Position numbers and translations under genes: made by a program. A stretch of DNA of 64,000 nt from Pomphorhynchus laevis (Eukaryota; Acanthocephala; Palaeacanthocephala; Echinorhynchida; Pomphorhynchidae), in contig WNNJ02002092.1 in assembly GCA_012934845.2 (NCBI GenBank), forward strand, positions 32,454 to 96,453, written 5' to 3'. Below are positions 54,130 through 64,000 of this stretch, one piece after another (within the stretch, counting starts at the first letter, position 1; each line of letters opens with the position of its first letter). The notes under the pieces are model-generated. The model was not told where the DNA came from. It searched no databases and saw nothing but the letters and a program-made list of their open reading frames with translations.

Positions 54130-55345
54130 TTTGTTTATCTTGTTTGGAATTTGTTTGATTATTTTTCTAAAATTAGATGTATATATTAATTTTATAGTGC
54201 GCTTGCCTACAAGTGCTTTGTCAGAGAAATTAAGAAAAGTATAATTAAATGTATTATATCTTCATTTTTTTGTCATTGTTTAAATGACAAAAAATATTTT
54301 GTTACAAAATATTTTTTATTTTTTATTTTATTTTTTTTTGGTAATATCAATTTTATCCAAATTTTGTTTTTTATGATGATTTTGAATTTTTATTTTTTAG
54401 AATTGAATTTTAGCAGTTTATCATTTTTAATTTTTGTTTAAAATTCTTATCCTCGACATCCAACCAAAGAAATCTCAATCGAAACCTGCAAAAAGAAAGA
54501 AAAAAGAAAAAAGAACGGAAACTCGATGGGGCTCCATACTTGGCTGGGGTCGAAAAAGTCAGAAAAAAAAACGAAAATATATATAAATTTTGTGTTTTTT
54601 ACTTTAATAAATCATTAATTTTTTTGAATACTCGCAATCACACATATATGACTTTTTTAGTCATCGCTTCTTTGTAATTTTTGTTCGTGAGAATAATCAT
54701 ACAAATTAAGTGAGATGGCAAGTTCAATGTGACTTATGCGGATAGAATTTATTACTACCCAATGCCGTATCTCGACAATGGGGAATAGTTAAAGAAACAA
54801 AATTAAATAAGAAAAAATCGTCATTTTATCCTACCTATTACGCTATAAACATACGAGCAAATCGATTTCGAAAAGATTTAAGTTGAACAGATAACTAAAA
54901 CAGATTTTTTTCAGGATAGACGAACACGACTGCCCACAATAGATACAAATGCAGCTTGTTGATCGATCGTGTACTGAGCAGGAAACGAGAGAGAATTTAT
55001 CATAACAGCCGTGTACCAACGACAACGGAACTTGACTTATCCGTTGCTACTCAATATGAGACCTAGCGCATTCGCTATAGTGAAGTTTAAAGACTGCCCC
55101 GATGTGATCGAGAATAATGCCGATTTAATAATCCAGCAACAATTGCAAAGATCACTTCAATATCACTTTCCACCACTATTTTTATAAAACGCCAAGTAGA
55201 GCGATCTATCTGTTTAAAATTATGAGTTTATAGATCCCGTCAGAGAGCTCACAGACCATAAATATTAATATGAGAGATAACATGATAAAATAAAAAAACA
55301 ACTCGCGCCATCAAAAGATAAAGAACAAATTTTCGGAAATTTGGG
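54130..55345. other. Spacer, nothing recognised
   Basis: T-rich low-complexity (54290-54420), then ordinary AT-rich sequence. 54900-55150 is less AT-rich and may be a remote LINE piece, but no motif supports that. Confidence 0.4.
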
Positions 55346-55351
55346 CATTAA

Positions 55352-56040
55352 TTATACGATTTTTGTCAATTTTTGTTTGAAGTGTTGCCTGAACGACCAT
55401 CGAGAAGACAATAAATTGACTAAGTATCTATAAGATGTGACAGATTCAAGTTTTTCGTCATTTAGAAAAAGCTGACACTTACGGCCGAGTAGATTTCGTC
55501 CACGGAACTTTTTAATCTTTGACTTATTAATGTCTAATCTCAACTGATTGCAAACAAATAAGTAGAATATAGAGATTAAAGATACTTGATTCCATTTTAT
55601 GCTATCCGAGATAGTCACCATATCGTTGACGACAAAAAATGCAATATCATCCGCACCATGACCAAGAATTCCGAGAATGTCCATCAAGAAGGAAAACAAC
55701 AAGGGACTGAACTGGTAACTTTGTATAACTTCCTTAGCCTGTGAATTGTTAAGATCATCAAAAATTTATAACGTGTTTAGTTGAAAAATTTGGCAAATAA
55801 AATGCAATAAAGATAACGTAATGTTAGCGTTGTTATAAAGTGTATATTGTAAAGATTACGATCTACAGAGTCAAATATCTTACTTATATTGATAAACGTA
55901 GTGTATATCAAAGACCTGTTATCTATACGACCGACCATGCGATCTCGAACAAGTTTTATATTGAGTCGATCGTATATCCTACAAGTTTTACTGCGGTGAT
56001 TGTAAATCTATTGCGAAGGAAACCGAATTGATCCGGTGAA
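55352..56040 (-). mobile_element. LINE reverse transcriptase fragment (same family as 11.3 kb)
   Basis: Minus strand, several frames: DQFGFLRNRFTITAVKLVGY, YTTFINISKIFDSVDRN, QFSPLLFSFLMDILG, HGADDIAFFVV, NQLRLDINKSKIKKFRGR, SYRYLVNLLSSRWSF. The ADD box is kept in this copy (HGADDIAFF), unlike 11310-12170. 5' truncated and broken. Confidence 0.75.
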
Positions 56041-56259
56041 AGAAATAAGTAAAGAGAATTTGATAGTCGCTGTTAGAGTAGAGTTATAAAACATTAAAAC
56101 GAATGATTTATGAATGTTGTACCACGATATTAATCTATATAATCATAATTACCTAGAAATAATCACCTGTTAGAAATGTTATGAGCGAGTAGCAAGTAAT
56201 TGAAAAAGTATGACCAATAATTATATAGTAAAAGAATGAGCGAAATATAAAATCAGTAA

Positions 56260-56475
56260 GGTCATGTAATGAATTGAAAAAGTCATTGTGACTTGTTTAT
56301 AGTCACATTTCAATGAGACTTATTAGATAGTAAGGTCATGTTTTTGCGTATCAATAATGTTGTCATATATTGATGATGTCATCATTAATATATATAAGAT
56401 CAATCACTACGGTCATATAATGAATTGAAAACAGTCATTGTGACTTGTTTGTAATTACATTTTTATTGTGACTTA
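56260..56475. repeat. Direct repeat of about 65 bp, offset 151 bp
   Basis: ggtcatgtaatgaattgaaa ... cattgtgacttgtttatag at 56260 recurs at 56411 with a few changes. Confidence 0.75.
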
Positions 56476-56479
56476 CAAG

Positions 56480-56850
56480 AATCAATGAAATTCCTTTACT
56501 TGAAACTAAATATTACATGATGTAAATGCAGAAGAATTTCGGTCACAGATTGATTCAACTTTGAATTAAAACTTAATTTATTTATATATGAGACAACAAT
56601 TTATAGTGTCTCGAAAATTTATAACTTTTGATGTCTGTATACATAAAAGTATCCTTTATTTCACAGTTTATAATCAGCAGCTTGACTAATAAACACAACA
56701 TCTACCAAGTAACATCCAATTAATATAAATCGAATAATTTAAAAAGCAATAACATTATATTGTTTAAATTAAATCCCAATATTTTGGTGATGCATAGGCT
56801 TACCATGATTTTTATGGCTCATCCAAATATTTATTAATAGATTAATAGAA
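56480..56850. other. Spacer, nothing recognised
   Basis: AT-rich sequence with no recognised feature. Confidence 0.45.
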
Positions 56851-56854
56851 AATA

Positions 56855-57790
56855 TATCATGTATTAGAAGGAAGATTGAATGTCATCGGAAGGAATTGTT
56901 GCTATGTAATCATGTTTTGACCTTATATCTATTGACCCAACATAGCAGCGGGCCAAATACGTCATGCTAATAACGCATTTCCTCTGAAATAACTATCTAG
57001 TATCTTATTCTAATACAAAATATATTATTTATTATCCATCCATAAAAATTTGGCACTTAAGAGTTTAAATTTATTCTTTATATTATTGTGTTGGTTTATA
57101 TATTTTACTATTTTTTGTTTGATGTTATTTTTATAGTAACCTAGTTTAAAATATGCATATATTAAATTATTTAAATGATTTCGAAGAAAGCCAATATCAT
57201 TACATATTGTTGCAATTCTTAAAATTTCATTATTTAATGTATTATATTTTATATTATATGGTATGCATGAATGCTCATGCAAAAATATGTTTCTTGTAAA
57301 TTTAAATATGTCATCTTTACGATATAAATTAAAAGTAGTTCTAATTGATGTTAATTTAATGCTCATATCAAGATATATACTTTCTTTATCATTAATATTG
57401 GATTTATTAAGTATGAGGCTACCTGGATAAATTTGTTCGGTTATTGGATAAAAATTGCTAGAATTAAATACACATATATCATCAATATATCAAAACATAT
57501 ATTTCATATCTTTATATAATTTAGATTCCTTTTTAAAACAGTTATGAACAAATTCATATTTGATTGGGATAATATTGAATCCCATCAGAACACCTTTTAT
57601 TTGTCTAAATATAGATGTCCCACCTGTAATCAGTGATGTACCCACTATAACAACGATGTTATGTTGCTGCGCAATCAGAACGAACAATACCCCGATTGTA
57701 CCAAGTATCAATAACCTCATTGATACTTTCAACATATATAATCTAACCACCGAGCCAAATTCAACAACAAAACGACAAAATATTTCTTTT
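56855..57790 (-). mobile_element. Penelope-like element, family A (most complete RT 3' half)
   Basis: Right to left: TSIFRQIKGVLMGFNIIPIK and YEFVHNCFKKESKLYKDMKY, YIDDICVFNSSNFYPITEQI (a YIDD catalytic box), LILNKSNINDKESIYLDMSI, YRKDDIFKFTRN, HSCIPYNIKYNTLNNEI, LRIATICNDIGF, LSAKFLWMDNK and stop, then the terminal hairpin region (56880-56980). The RT pattern fits a PLE-type RT of the Naiad/Chlamys sort; no endonuclease domain is visible in this part. Broken by about two changes, 5' truncated. Confidence 0.8.
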
Positions 57791-57849
57791 AAAAGCTTTC
57801 CAACTTAATATTTATATTTATTTCAAAATAAGTAGGTAGATAAAATTTA

Positions 57850-58215
57850 ACCACACTTCATTTTGCAATCATTTAAAACGGTTTTCGCGTTACCCCTTCG
57901 TCAGTAGCACAGTACAATAATATACAACCTGTACGTAGTACATATACACATATACTATGTTGTAGACGTGAAAGAATCTAAACATTAATTTTAGTATTTT
58001 CGTCATTAATGATCCTTGGCGTCGAGTCATTACTAATAAAGTTCTTGTCTTTTTCTTCGATGTAAATCCGTTCGTTTACCGTTAATTATCTCTATTTTTA
58101 AAAAGTGATTAAGCTTACTCTTGATGTGACTAACGGCTGAATCCCAGCTTGTTTCATCGTTTTGATATGATACCTACTTAGGCTGTTTCTTATGTTCATT
58201 GAGTCACGATTTATT
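57850..58215 (-). mobile_element. PLE end with hammerhead core and N-terminal-like fragment
   Basis: 57904-57883 on minus carries CTGACGA then GCGAAAACCG, a hammerhead core with a weak helix II. 58215-57990 on minus can be read as RINRDSMNIRNSLSRYHIK, TMKQAGIQPLVTSRVSLI, ISNDSTPRI, compatible with the poorly conserved PLE N-terminus. Tentative. Confidence 0.45.
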
Positions 58216-58489
58216 CTACATACTGTACATGACAGACTGTGAAATCTAACGTGTATATAATTTCTTTAGTTTTGCATATATATTCTAAATTCTGTATTTT
58301 AGCCCAGTTGACAGACTATCAAAGTTGGTTGATGGTTACATATCTGCATATGCTTTGCAACGCTTATATCCACGCGATTCTGAGACTTTTATTTATATTT
58401 TTGAAGCTTTTTCATGAACACTGAAGCTTGTTATAATATATTTTATCTTTCTTTGTGGTCGTTAACACATTTTAACATTTTTGTAAATT

Positions 58490-59450
58490 TAAAACCAAAC
58501 ACTACAAAACAAACGAGGAATTCAGAAAACATTATAACAGAAGTACGCAAAATTCACAAAGACGATTCAATAGTTATTAAGAAATTAGACAAAGGTAACG
58601 AGGTCGTCATATGGGGCCTACCACAGATTATAGAAAGGAGGCACTAAGACATCTAAATTCAAACTCCTACAAATAATTGACGAAGAATAAGTAAATATAT
58701 TATTAAAAACGGTGAGTGATTGTATGAAAGGTTTGCCGCTGACAAAATACATTCAAAAAAGAATCATAATAAGTTCACAAAGAGTAGGTAAATTCTATAT
58801 GTTACAGGACACATAAAGATGCTTATCCGTGCACGGGAAGACTAATAGTTTCGAATATTAGAACATCTACGGAAGGATTATCTAAATATGTGCATAGCTT
58901 TCTATTACCAGCATTACAATGTATGGACTCGTACCTACCTGATTCCGATACTTTGAGAAAAAATGAACCCTTAAATAGCTAGGCAAATTTCAAAGTCATG
59001 GCAACCCTGGATGTTGAGTCGCTGTATACTTCCATTCCACTAGATGAAGGTATAAAAGCTGTAGAGGAATACTGGATAAGAAAATGTGAATGGGCAGATG
59101 CAGCGTATCAAACATTATAACGATGATTAGTAGCACACATAAGAATAGTATTTCCAGTTTGATAACGAGTTATATCGACAGACAATTGGATGGGTGAAAC
59201 AGGAAAGGAAATCATAAGAGAACTTATGGTTCGGACAAATAATGACAGACTACCATGGTCTAAATAACAAAAATTACTACAATCTATCATGAAGATGCAT
59301 AAAATTCTTCCTTGTAAAATACTACACAATCAGAAATATGTTGCGGCATGAAGTGAAAATTTGCATTACGTTGAAGAAGAAATTCGAAACATGTTTGTAT
59401 TCTAAAAAACAGCTTTTAGTATTTTAAAGCAAACAAATTTTTGCAATTCC
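58490..59450 (+). mobile_element. Penelope-like element, N-terminal and first RT boxes
   Basis: Translations give DSIVIKKLDKGNEVVI (the PLE 'vItkaDKGn' box), LSKYVHSFLLPALQCMDSYL and MATLDVESLYTSIPLDEGIK followed by AVEEY, the usual order of Penelope RT boxes. Broken in several places; the later RT and the endonuclease are missing. It lies directly before the retrozyme-like array. Confidence 0.75.
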
Positions 59451-59511
59451 CAACTATCATCTTAAACTTAGATATATATGGAGTCTGTAATAAACCCTGG
59501 GATGCTGCTTC

Positions 59512-59711
59512 ACACAGCTTATATATAAGAATTATATATATTATCTTCATATATAAGTATCTTCATATAAATAAGAATTATATATAAGAAATAATTATAT
59601 ATTAAATGATTAAGTATATATTATATGATAAGTATATATTATATATTATATAATTAAGCATATATTATATGAAATAAGTATATATTACTTATATATAAGA
59701 ATTATATATAA
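59512..59711. repeat. AT-rich low-complexity tract
   Basis: Irregular tandem tatataagaattatatataa-like sequence immediately before the 351-bp array. Confidence 0.8.
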
Positions 59712-59830
59712 GAATTGACTGCATTGTATTGGTTTCGAAAGCAAAAGCTACGTCACGCAATTAGCATATAGTGAATTCTTTCTGCTTTAATCCATATATA
59801 GTATGTTTTTCATGTGTATACACTGTATTG

Positions 59831-59879
59831 CTGCAACTGATGAGGCTTTTCAAAGCCGAAACGGTACGCCGTCTTGCAG
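59831..59879 (+). ncRNA. Type I hammerhead ribozyme, unit 1
   Basis: Helix I CTGCAA/TTGCAG (59831-59836, 59874-59879); CTGATGA 59837-59843; helix II GGCTTT/AAAGCC; GAAA 59858-59861; helix III CGG/CCG with a TACG loop; cleavage expected after C59873 in GTC. All core positions are canonical. Confidence 0.9.
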
Positions 59880-60181
59880 TGTAGAAGCATGAAATTCTCT
59901 ATATATAGAGAAAAGCAGATAGGTGTAATAGACAGTCCTGGTTGAATCAAATCTTTAATTTATTTATTGGTCCTCCGAGGATCCCAGGCGGCGGTGCTGT
60001 TTCCTTTGTAATATATTATATTGGTCATTTAGTGAAACCTCTGATGTCTTTTACACTGAAAAGAATTCATTGCATTGCATTGACTTCGAAAGCGCAAGCT
60101 ACGTCATGCAATTAGCATATAGTGAATTCTTTCTGCTTTAATCTCTACATAGTATGTTTTTCATGTGTATACACTGTATTG

Positions 60182-60230
60182 CTGCAACTGATAAGGTTTC
60201 TCAAAGCCGAAACGGTACGCAGTCTTGTAG
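60182..60230 (+). ncRNA. Hammerhead ribozyme, unit 2 (mutated core)
   Basis: Same layout, but box 1 reads CTGATAA, helix III has one broken pair (CGG/CAG) and helix I has a G-T pair. Probably inactive. Confidence 0.8.
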
Positions 60231-60532
60231 TGTAGAAGCATAAAATTCTCTATATATAGAGAAAAGCAGATAGGTGTAATAGACAGTCCTGGTTGAATCA
60301 AATCTTTAATTTATTTATTGGTCCTCCGAGGATCCCAGGCGGCGGTGCTGTTTCCTTTGTAATATATTATATTAATCATTTAGTGATCCCGCTGATATCT
60401 ATTACACTGAAAAGAATTCATTGCATTGCATTGACTTCGAAAGCGCAAGCTACGTCATGCAATTAGCATATAGTGAATTCTTTCTGCTTTAATCTATATA
60501 TAGTATGTTTTTCATGTGTATACACTGTATTG

Positions 60533-60581
60533 CTGCAACTGATGAGGCTTCTCAAAGCCGAAACGGTACGCCGTCTTGCAG
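60533..60581 (+). ncRNA. Type I hammerhead ribozyme, unit 3
   Basis: CTGCAA (60533-60538), CTGATGA (60539-60545), helix II GGCTT-CTCA-AAGCC, GAAA (60560-60563), helix III CGG-TACG-CCG, TC (60574-60575), TTGCAG (60576-60581). Canonical throughout. Confidence 0.92.
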
Positions 60582-60883
60582 TGTAGAAGCATGAAATTCT
60601 CCATATACAGAGAAAAGCAGATAGGTGTAATAGACAGTCCTGGTTGAATCAAACCTTTAATTTATTTATTGTTCCTGCGATGATCCCAGGCGGCGGTGCT
60701 TTTTCTTTTGTAATATAAGATATTGGTCATTTAGTGATCCCGCTGATGTCTATTACACTGAAAAGAATTCACTGCATTGCATTGACTTCGAAAGCGCAAG
60801 CTACGTCATGCAATTAGCATATAGTGAATTCTTTCTGCTTTAATCTATATATAGTATGTTTTTCATGTGTATACACTGTATTG

Positions 60884-60932
60884 CTGCAACTGATGAGGCT
60901 TCTCAAAGCCGAAACGGTACGCCGTCTTGCAG
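60884..60932 (+). ncRNA. Type I hammerhead ribozyme, unit 4
   Basis: Identical to unit 3 over the ribozyme: CTGATGA 60890-60896, GAAA 60911-60914, TC 60925-60926, helix I closed by TTGCAG 60927-60932. Confidence 0.92.
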
Positions 60933-61240
60933 TGTAGAAGCATGAAATTCTCTATATATAGAGAAAAGCAGATAGGTGTAATAGACAGTCCTGGTTGAAT
61001 CAAACCTTTAATTTATTTATTGTTCCTGCGATGATCCCAGGCGGCGGTGCTTTTTCTTTTGTAATATAAGATATTGGTCATTTAGTGATCCCGCTGATGT
61101 CTATTACACTGAAAAGAATTCACTGCATTGCATTGACTTCGAAAGCGCAAGCTACGTCATGCAATTAGCATATAGTGAATTCTTTATGGTTTAATCTATA
61201 TATAGTATGTTTTTCATGTGTATACACTGTATTGCTGCAA

Positions 61241-62110
61241 CTGATGAGTGTTGCCGGGTACTCATCATTTCGATGCTGAAGTGGTCGTCTAGAAGTGACA
61301 TGGTGACTGAAAGTCGTGAATCGAAGTCCAGTCTATCAAGCAACACCATTATTATAAATGCCGTATTTCGTAAGAAATCCTGGACCGTTGTCTACTCAGC
61401 ACATTCGTGCATTACTATTATACCTGCCGTATCCATTTAGGATCCAACGAGTGCAGCGACAATTCAGCAACAACCTCTGCCTAGTGTTTAAGGATGGTCC
61501 GCACAGCAATTCGATCTGGCTAAGAGCGAAAGCCTCAGACAATTAAGCAAAGTGTCGGAAACGCCTTTATTCACAATGTCACACAGGCAACCGAAACGAC
61601 AGTGTGTACCTCATTCTACTGATGAGTGTTGCCGGGTACTCATCATTTCGATGCTGAAGTGGTCGTCTAGAAGTGACATGGTGACTGAAAGTCGTGAATC
61701 GAAGTCCAGTCTATCAAGCAACACCATTTAGTATAAATGCCGTATTTCGTAAGAAATCCTGGACCGTTGTCTACTCAGCACATTCGTGCATTACTATTAT
61801 ACCTGCCGTATCCATTTAGGATCCAACGAGTGCAGCGACAAATCAGCAACAACCTCTGCCTAGTGTTTAAGGATGGTCCGCACAGCAATTCGATCTGGTT
61901 AAGAGCGAAAGCCTCAGACAATTAAGCAAAGTGTCGGAAACGCCTTTATTCACAATGTCACACAGGCAACCGAAACGACCAGTGTGTACCTCATTCTACT
62001 GATGAGTGTTGCCGGGTACTCATCATTTCGATGCTGAAGTAGTCGTCTAGAAGTGACATGGTGACTGAAAGTCGTGAATCGAAGTCCAGTCTATCAAGCA
62101 ACACCATTTA

Positions 62111-62111
<1 letters not shown>
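61241..62111 (+). mobile_element. Second tandem array, about 379-bp units with rearranged hammerhead parts
   Basis: Units begin at the CTGATGA boxes 61241, 61619 and 61999; two full units and part of a third, cut by a TA tract. Each unit joint holds three strands: A = GGCAAC-C-GAAA-CGAC (61586-61600), B = CATTCTA-CTGATGA-GTGTTGCC (61612-61633), C = GTCG-TC-TAGAAGTG (61662-61675). The pairs A/B (helix II), A/C (helix III) and B/C (helix I) are all complementary as in a hammerhead, but the order A-B-C is not a rotation of the normal order. The units are nearly identical, so the array is young. A 62-residue open frame shared by units shows no homology and is probably chance. Confidence 0.8.

Positions 62112-62179
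<68 letters not shown>
62112..62179. repeat. (TA)n microsatellite
   Basis: About 34 TA units replacing the rest of the third 379-bp unit. Confidence 0.97.
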
Positions 62180-62518
<339 letters not shown>

Positions 62519-62587
62519 AGTGAATAGAGAGCACTGTCTCCGGGATCCGCTATGGGACGCTTTTATATATATTGAAATTTTATATTT

Positions 62588-63865
62588 GAACACCGGAAAA
62601 AGAAGAAATATTTATTATTCAATTAATTGAAGCTTTCGGCAAAATGCCTTCCTCAGCAATTGTTTAAAAAAACTGTTCAATACTCATGCGTTTTTAACAA
62701 AACTCATGCCAAATGTGAGTATAAGCCTACCGTATGGCTCCGCTATGTGTACGACATATTTTGTTCCTGGGAACACGGTCGTGTTCGCCTTAATCAATTT
62801 GTGGATGGCATCAATTCGGAATCTGAGTTAAATTTTCACATGTGACAAACAAGACAATAATGAAATTCAGTTTTTGGATGTGGCACTTAATAAAAATAAT
62901 AAAACACAATCGGAAACTACTGTACATCGCAAATTCAAAGAGACAAGATCTCTAATACATGCAATCAGCGCCCATCATTCAAAAATTAAACGCAATTTAA
63001 TTAGAAATGAGGCAATAAGAGCTAAGAAAATATGCTCAAATATGCTCAAACGTGGTTATAAAACCAAAGTCATAAACCGACAATTCCGAGAAGTCAGAAT
63101 GATGAATAGGGACGAGCTTTTGAAAGGCCGTAATAAAGGCAATAAGGATAGTGACAATGTTTTCAACTTGATATTTGATTATCATCCGGCATTGATGGGG
63201 CTACAGTCGGACGTGGATCATGCATATGCGTCTTTGAGCCTAGCATCAAATGTGGATATTCCACGTCCGATAAACGGATTGTACATCACATATAATCTAC
63301 GAAGATTATTAAATACAAAGAAATCTGAACCAGGTACTAACGCTCAATGTAATGATAAACGGTGCAAATGTTGTTCAAGTATGAATAACACAAATCATTT
63401 CACAAGCACCATAACAGGAATGAAGTACTTAGTGAGTGGCAACCACACATGCAAGTCCAAAAACGTTGTGTACCTATGCCATTGTATGCAGTGCGACCAA
63501 CAATATGTTGGTGAAACATCAAATCAGCTTAACGTTCGTATGAACGGAATACGAGCCGATATAAAGTCAAAGCATATTGGTCGTGATGGCGCGGCAAACC
63601 ATCAAATAGAAAACCGCGATCATGCTATAAATGTCACAATTTTGCGTAGAGGTTTCAAAACGGTAAATGAAAGAAAAAACAACGAACAGCGTTGGATAGC
63701 ACAATTAACGTGTGATAGCGCACTGAACACATTTCACATATGTCATTTACCGTAAATATAAAAAACGCATGAGTATTGAACAGTTTTAAACAATTGCTGA
63801 GGAAGGCATTTTGCCGAAAGCTTCAATTAATTGAATAATAAATATTTCTTATTTTTCCGGTGTTC
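62588..63865 (+). mobile_element. Penelope-like element bounded by inverted repeats carrying hammerheads
   Basis: Inverted ends of about 105 bp (62588-62695 and 63761-63865) differ by little more than a 3-base indel. Each holds a hammerhead core, CTGAGGA-helix GGCA/TGCC-GAAA: minus 62656-62634 and plus 63797-63819. Between them lie the end of the RT (KPTVWLRYVYDIFCSWEHGR) and a 293-codon open frame (62874-63755) with a linker, a Cys knuckle (CNDKRCKCC), a GIY-YIG domain (NVVYLCHCMQCDQQYVGETS, LNVRMNGIRADIKSK) and the ERKNNEQRWIAQL end. The coding part starts mid-RT right at the left repeat, so it is 5' truncated with an inverted copy of its own tail. Looks recent. Confidence 0.85.
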
Positions 63866-63871
63866 GAGATT

Positions 63872-63906
63872 ATTGCTCGAGATTGCTATTCGCAATCTCG
63901 AGCAAT
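63872..63906. repeat. Perfect 14-bp hairpin
   Basis: ATTGCTCGAGATTG, 7-base loop ctattcg, CAATCTCGAGCAAT, between the right end of the PLE and the terminal TA tract. Confidence 0.85.
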
Positions 63907-63930
63907 ACCGATTCAAACGAAACTTTTATG

Positions 63931-63931
<1 letters not shown>

Positions 63932-64000
<69 letters not shown>
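63932..64000. repeat. (TA)n microsatellite (runs off the window)
   Basis: About 34 TA units up to the window end. Confidence 0.97.

Larger units (their letters stand above)
59712..61248 (+). mobile_element. Retrozyme-like tandem array, 351-bp units, 4.4 copies
   Basis: The CTGATGA-type box recurs at 59837, 60188, 60539, 60890 and 61241, exactly 351 bp apart each time. Units share a non-coding body with the palindrome ctctatatatagag, a cctccgaggatcccaggcgg block and 'tagtgaattctttctgcttt'. Each full unit contains one type I hammerhead. Small tandem units (some 170-400 bp) with one such ribozyme are what is known as animal retrozymes, non-autonomous elements that make small circular RNAs and are thought to use PLE machinery. 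Units 3 and 4 are nearly identical, unit 2 has a mutated core. The last unit stops inside the ribozyme and joins the 379-bp array. Confidence 0.88.

Noticed and set aside
61242-61267. Hairpin TGATGAGT/ACTCATCA at the head of each 379-bp unit as the functional fold
   Set aside because: It competes with CTGATGA in helix I/II pairing and is not kept in the reverse-strand relative, whereas the three hammerhead helices are.
61358-61925. Repeated 62-residue open frame in the 379-bp units
   Set aside because: Present in each unit only because the units are near-identical; no motif, and an RNA role is better supported.
59712-62111. Tandem arrays as a CRISPR or ordinary satellite
   Set aside because: Units of 351 and about 379 bp without spacers exclude CRISPR; the ribozymes at fixed positions make a plain satellite the weaker reading.

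Overview
The window comes from an AT-rich, repeat-rich invertebrate animal genome. The two host genes have animal-type introns and animal-only domain combinations. The mix of CR1, RTE and Penelope-like elements with a CsRn1-like gag relic would suit a flatworm or another spiralian, but the phylum is not settled by the sequence. No rRNA, tRNA gene or CRISPR array was seen.

Host genes. (1) Positions 2809-20229 (+) hold a complete Rap1-type small GTPase gene with six coding exons, all joined by phase-0 introns, giving 187 residues ending in the prenylation box CTLL. (2) Positions 34700-50275 (-) hold a SAM-domain sphingomyelin synthase-related gene (SMSr/SAMD8 type) with five coding exons, giving 481 residues with an intact His-His-Asp triad. 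The two genes converge on an intergenic stretch filled by retroelements. Their introns also carry LINE and Penelope-like pieces.

Mobile DNA. There is an LTR gag fossil at the left edge. LINEs include CR1-like copies, an L2/CR1-like family with a conserved 3' stem-loop, a nearly full RTE (Rex3-like), two copies of a YLDD-type LINE with a zinc finger and a restriction-like endonuclease-like tail, and two copies of another unassigned LINE. There are two tRNA-derived SINEs and many Penelope-like elements (PLEs). One PLE family, here 'family A', has left about a dozen 3' ends with a conserved hairpin. Others end in a GIY-YIG endonuclease.

Hammerhead ribozymes. The strongest theme is the density of hammerhead cores (CUGANGA ... 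GAAA ... UH), mostly at PLE ends. They sit inside several palindromic 'foldback' elements (3.9-4.4, 40.6, 43.6 and 48.5 kb) and in the inverted ends of a PLE at 62.6-63.9 kb. From 59.7 to 61.2 kb there is a tandem array of exactly 351-bp units, each with a textbook type I hammerhead, matching what are called animal retrozymes. It is fused at a shared CTGATGAG, inside the catalytic core, to a second array of about 379-bp units. The second family keeps all three hammerhead helices and all three core strands but in an anti-cyclic order. A reverse-strand relative at 62.2-62.4 kb shows compensatory changes in helices I and II. This rearranged hammerhead family is the best candidate for something undescribed. 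Long (TA)n tracts border several of these elements.
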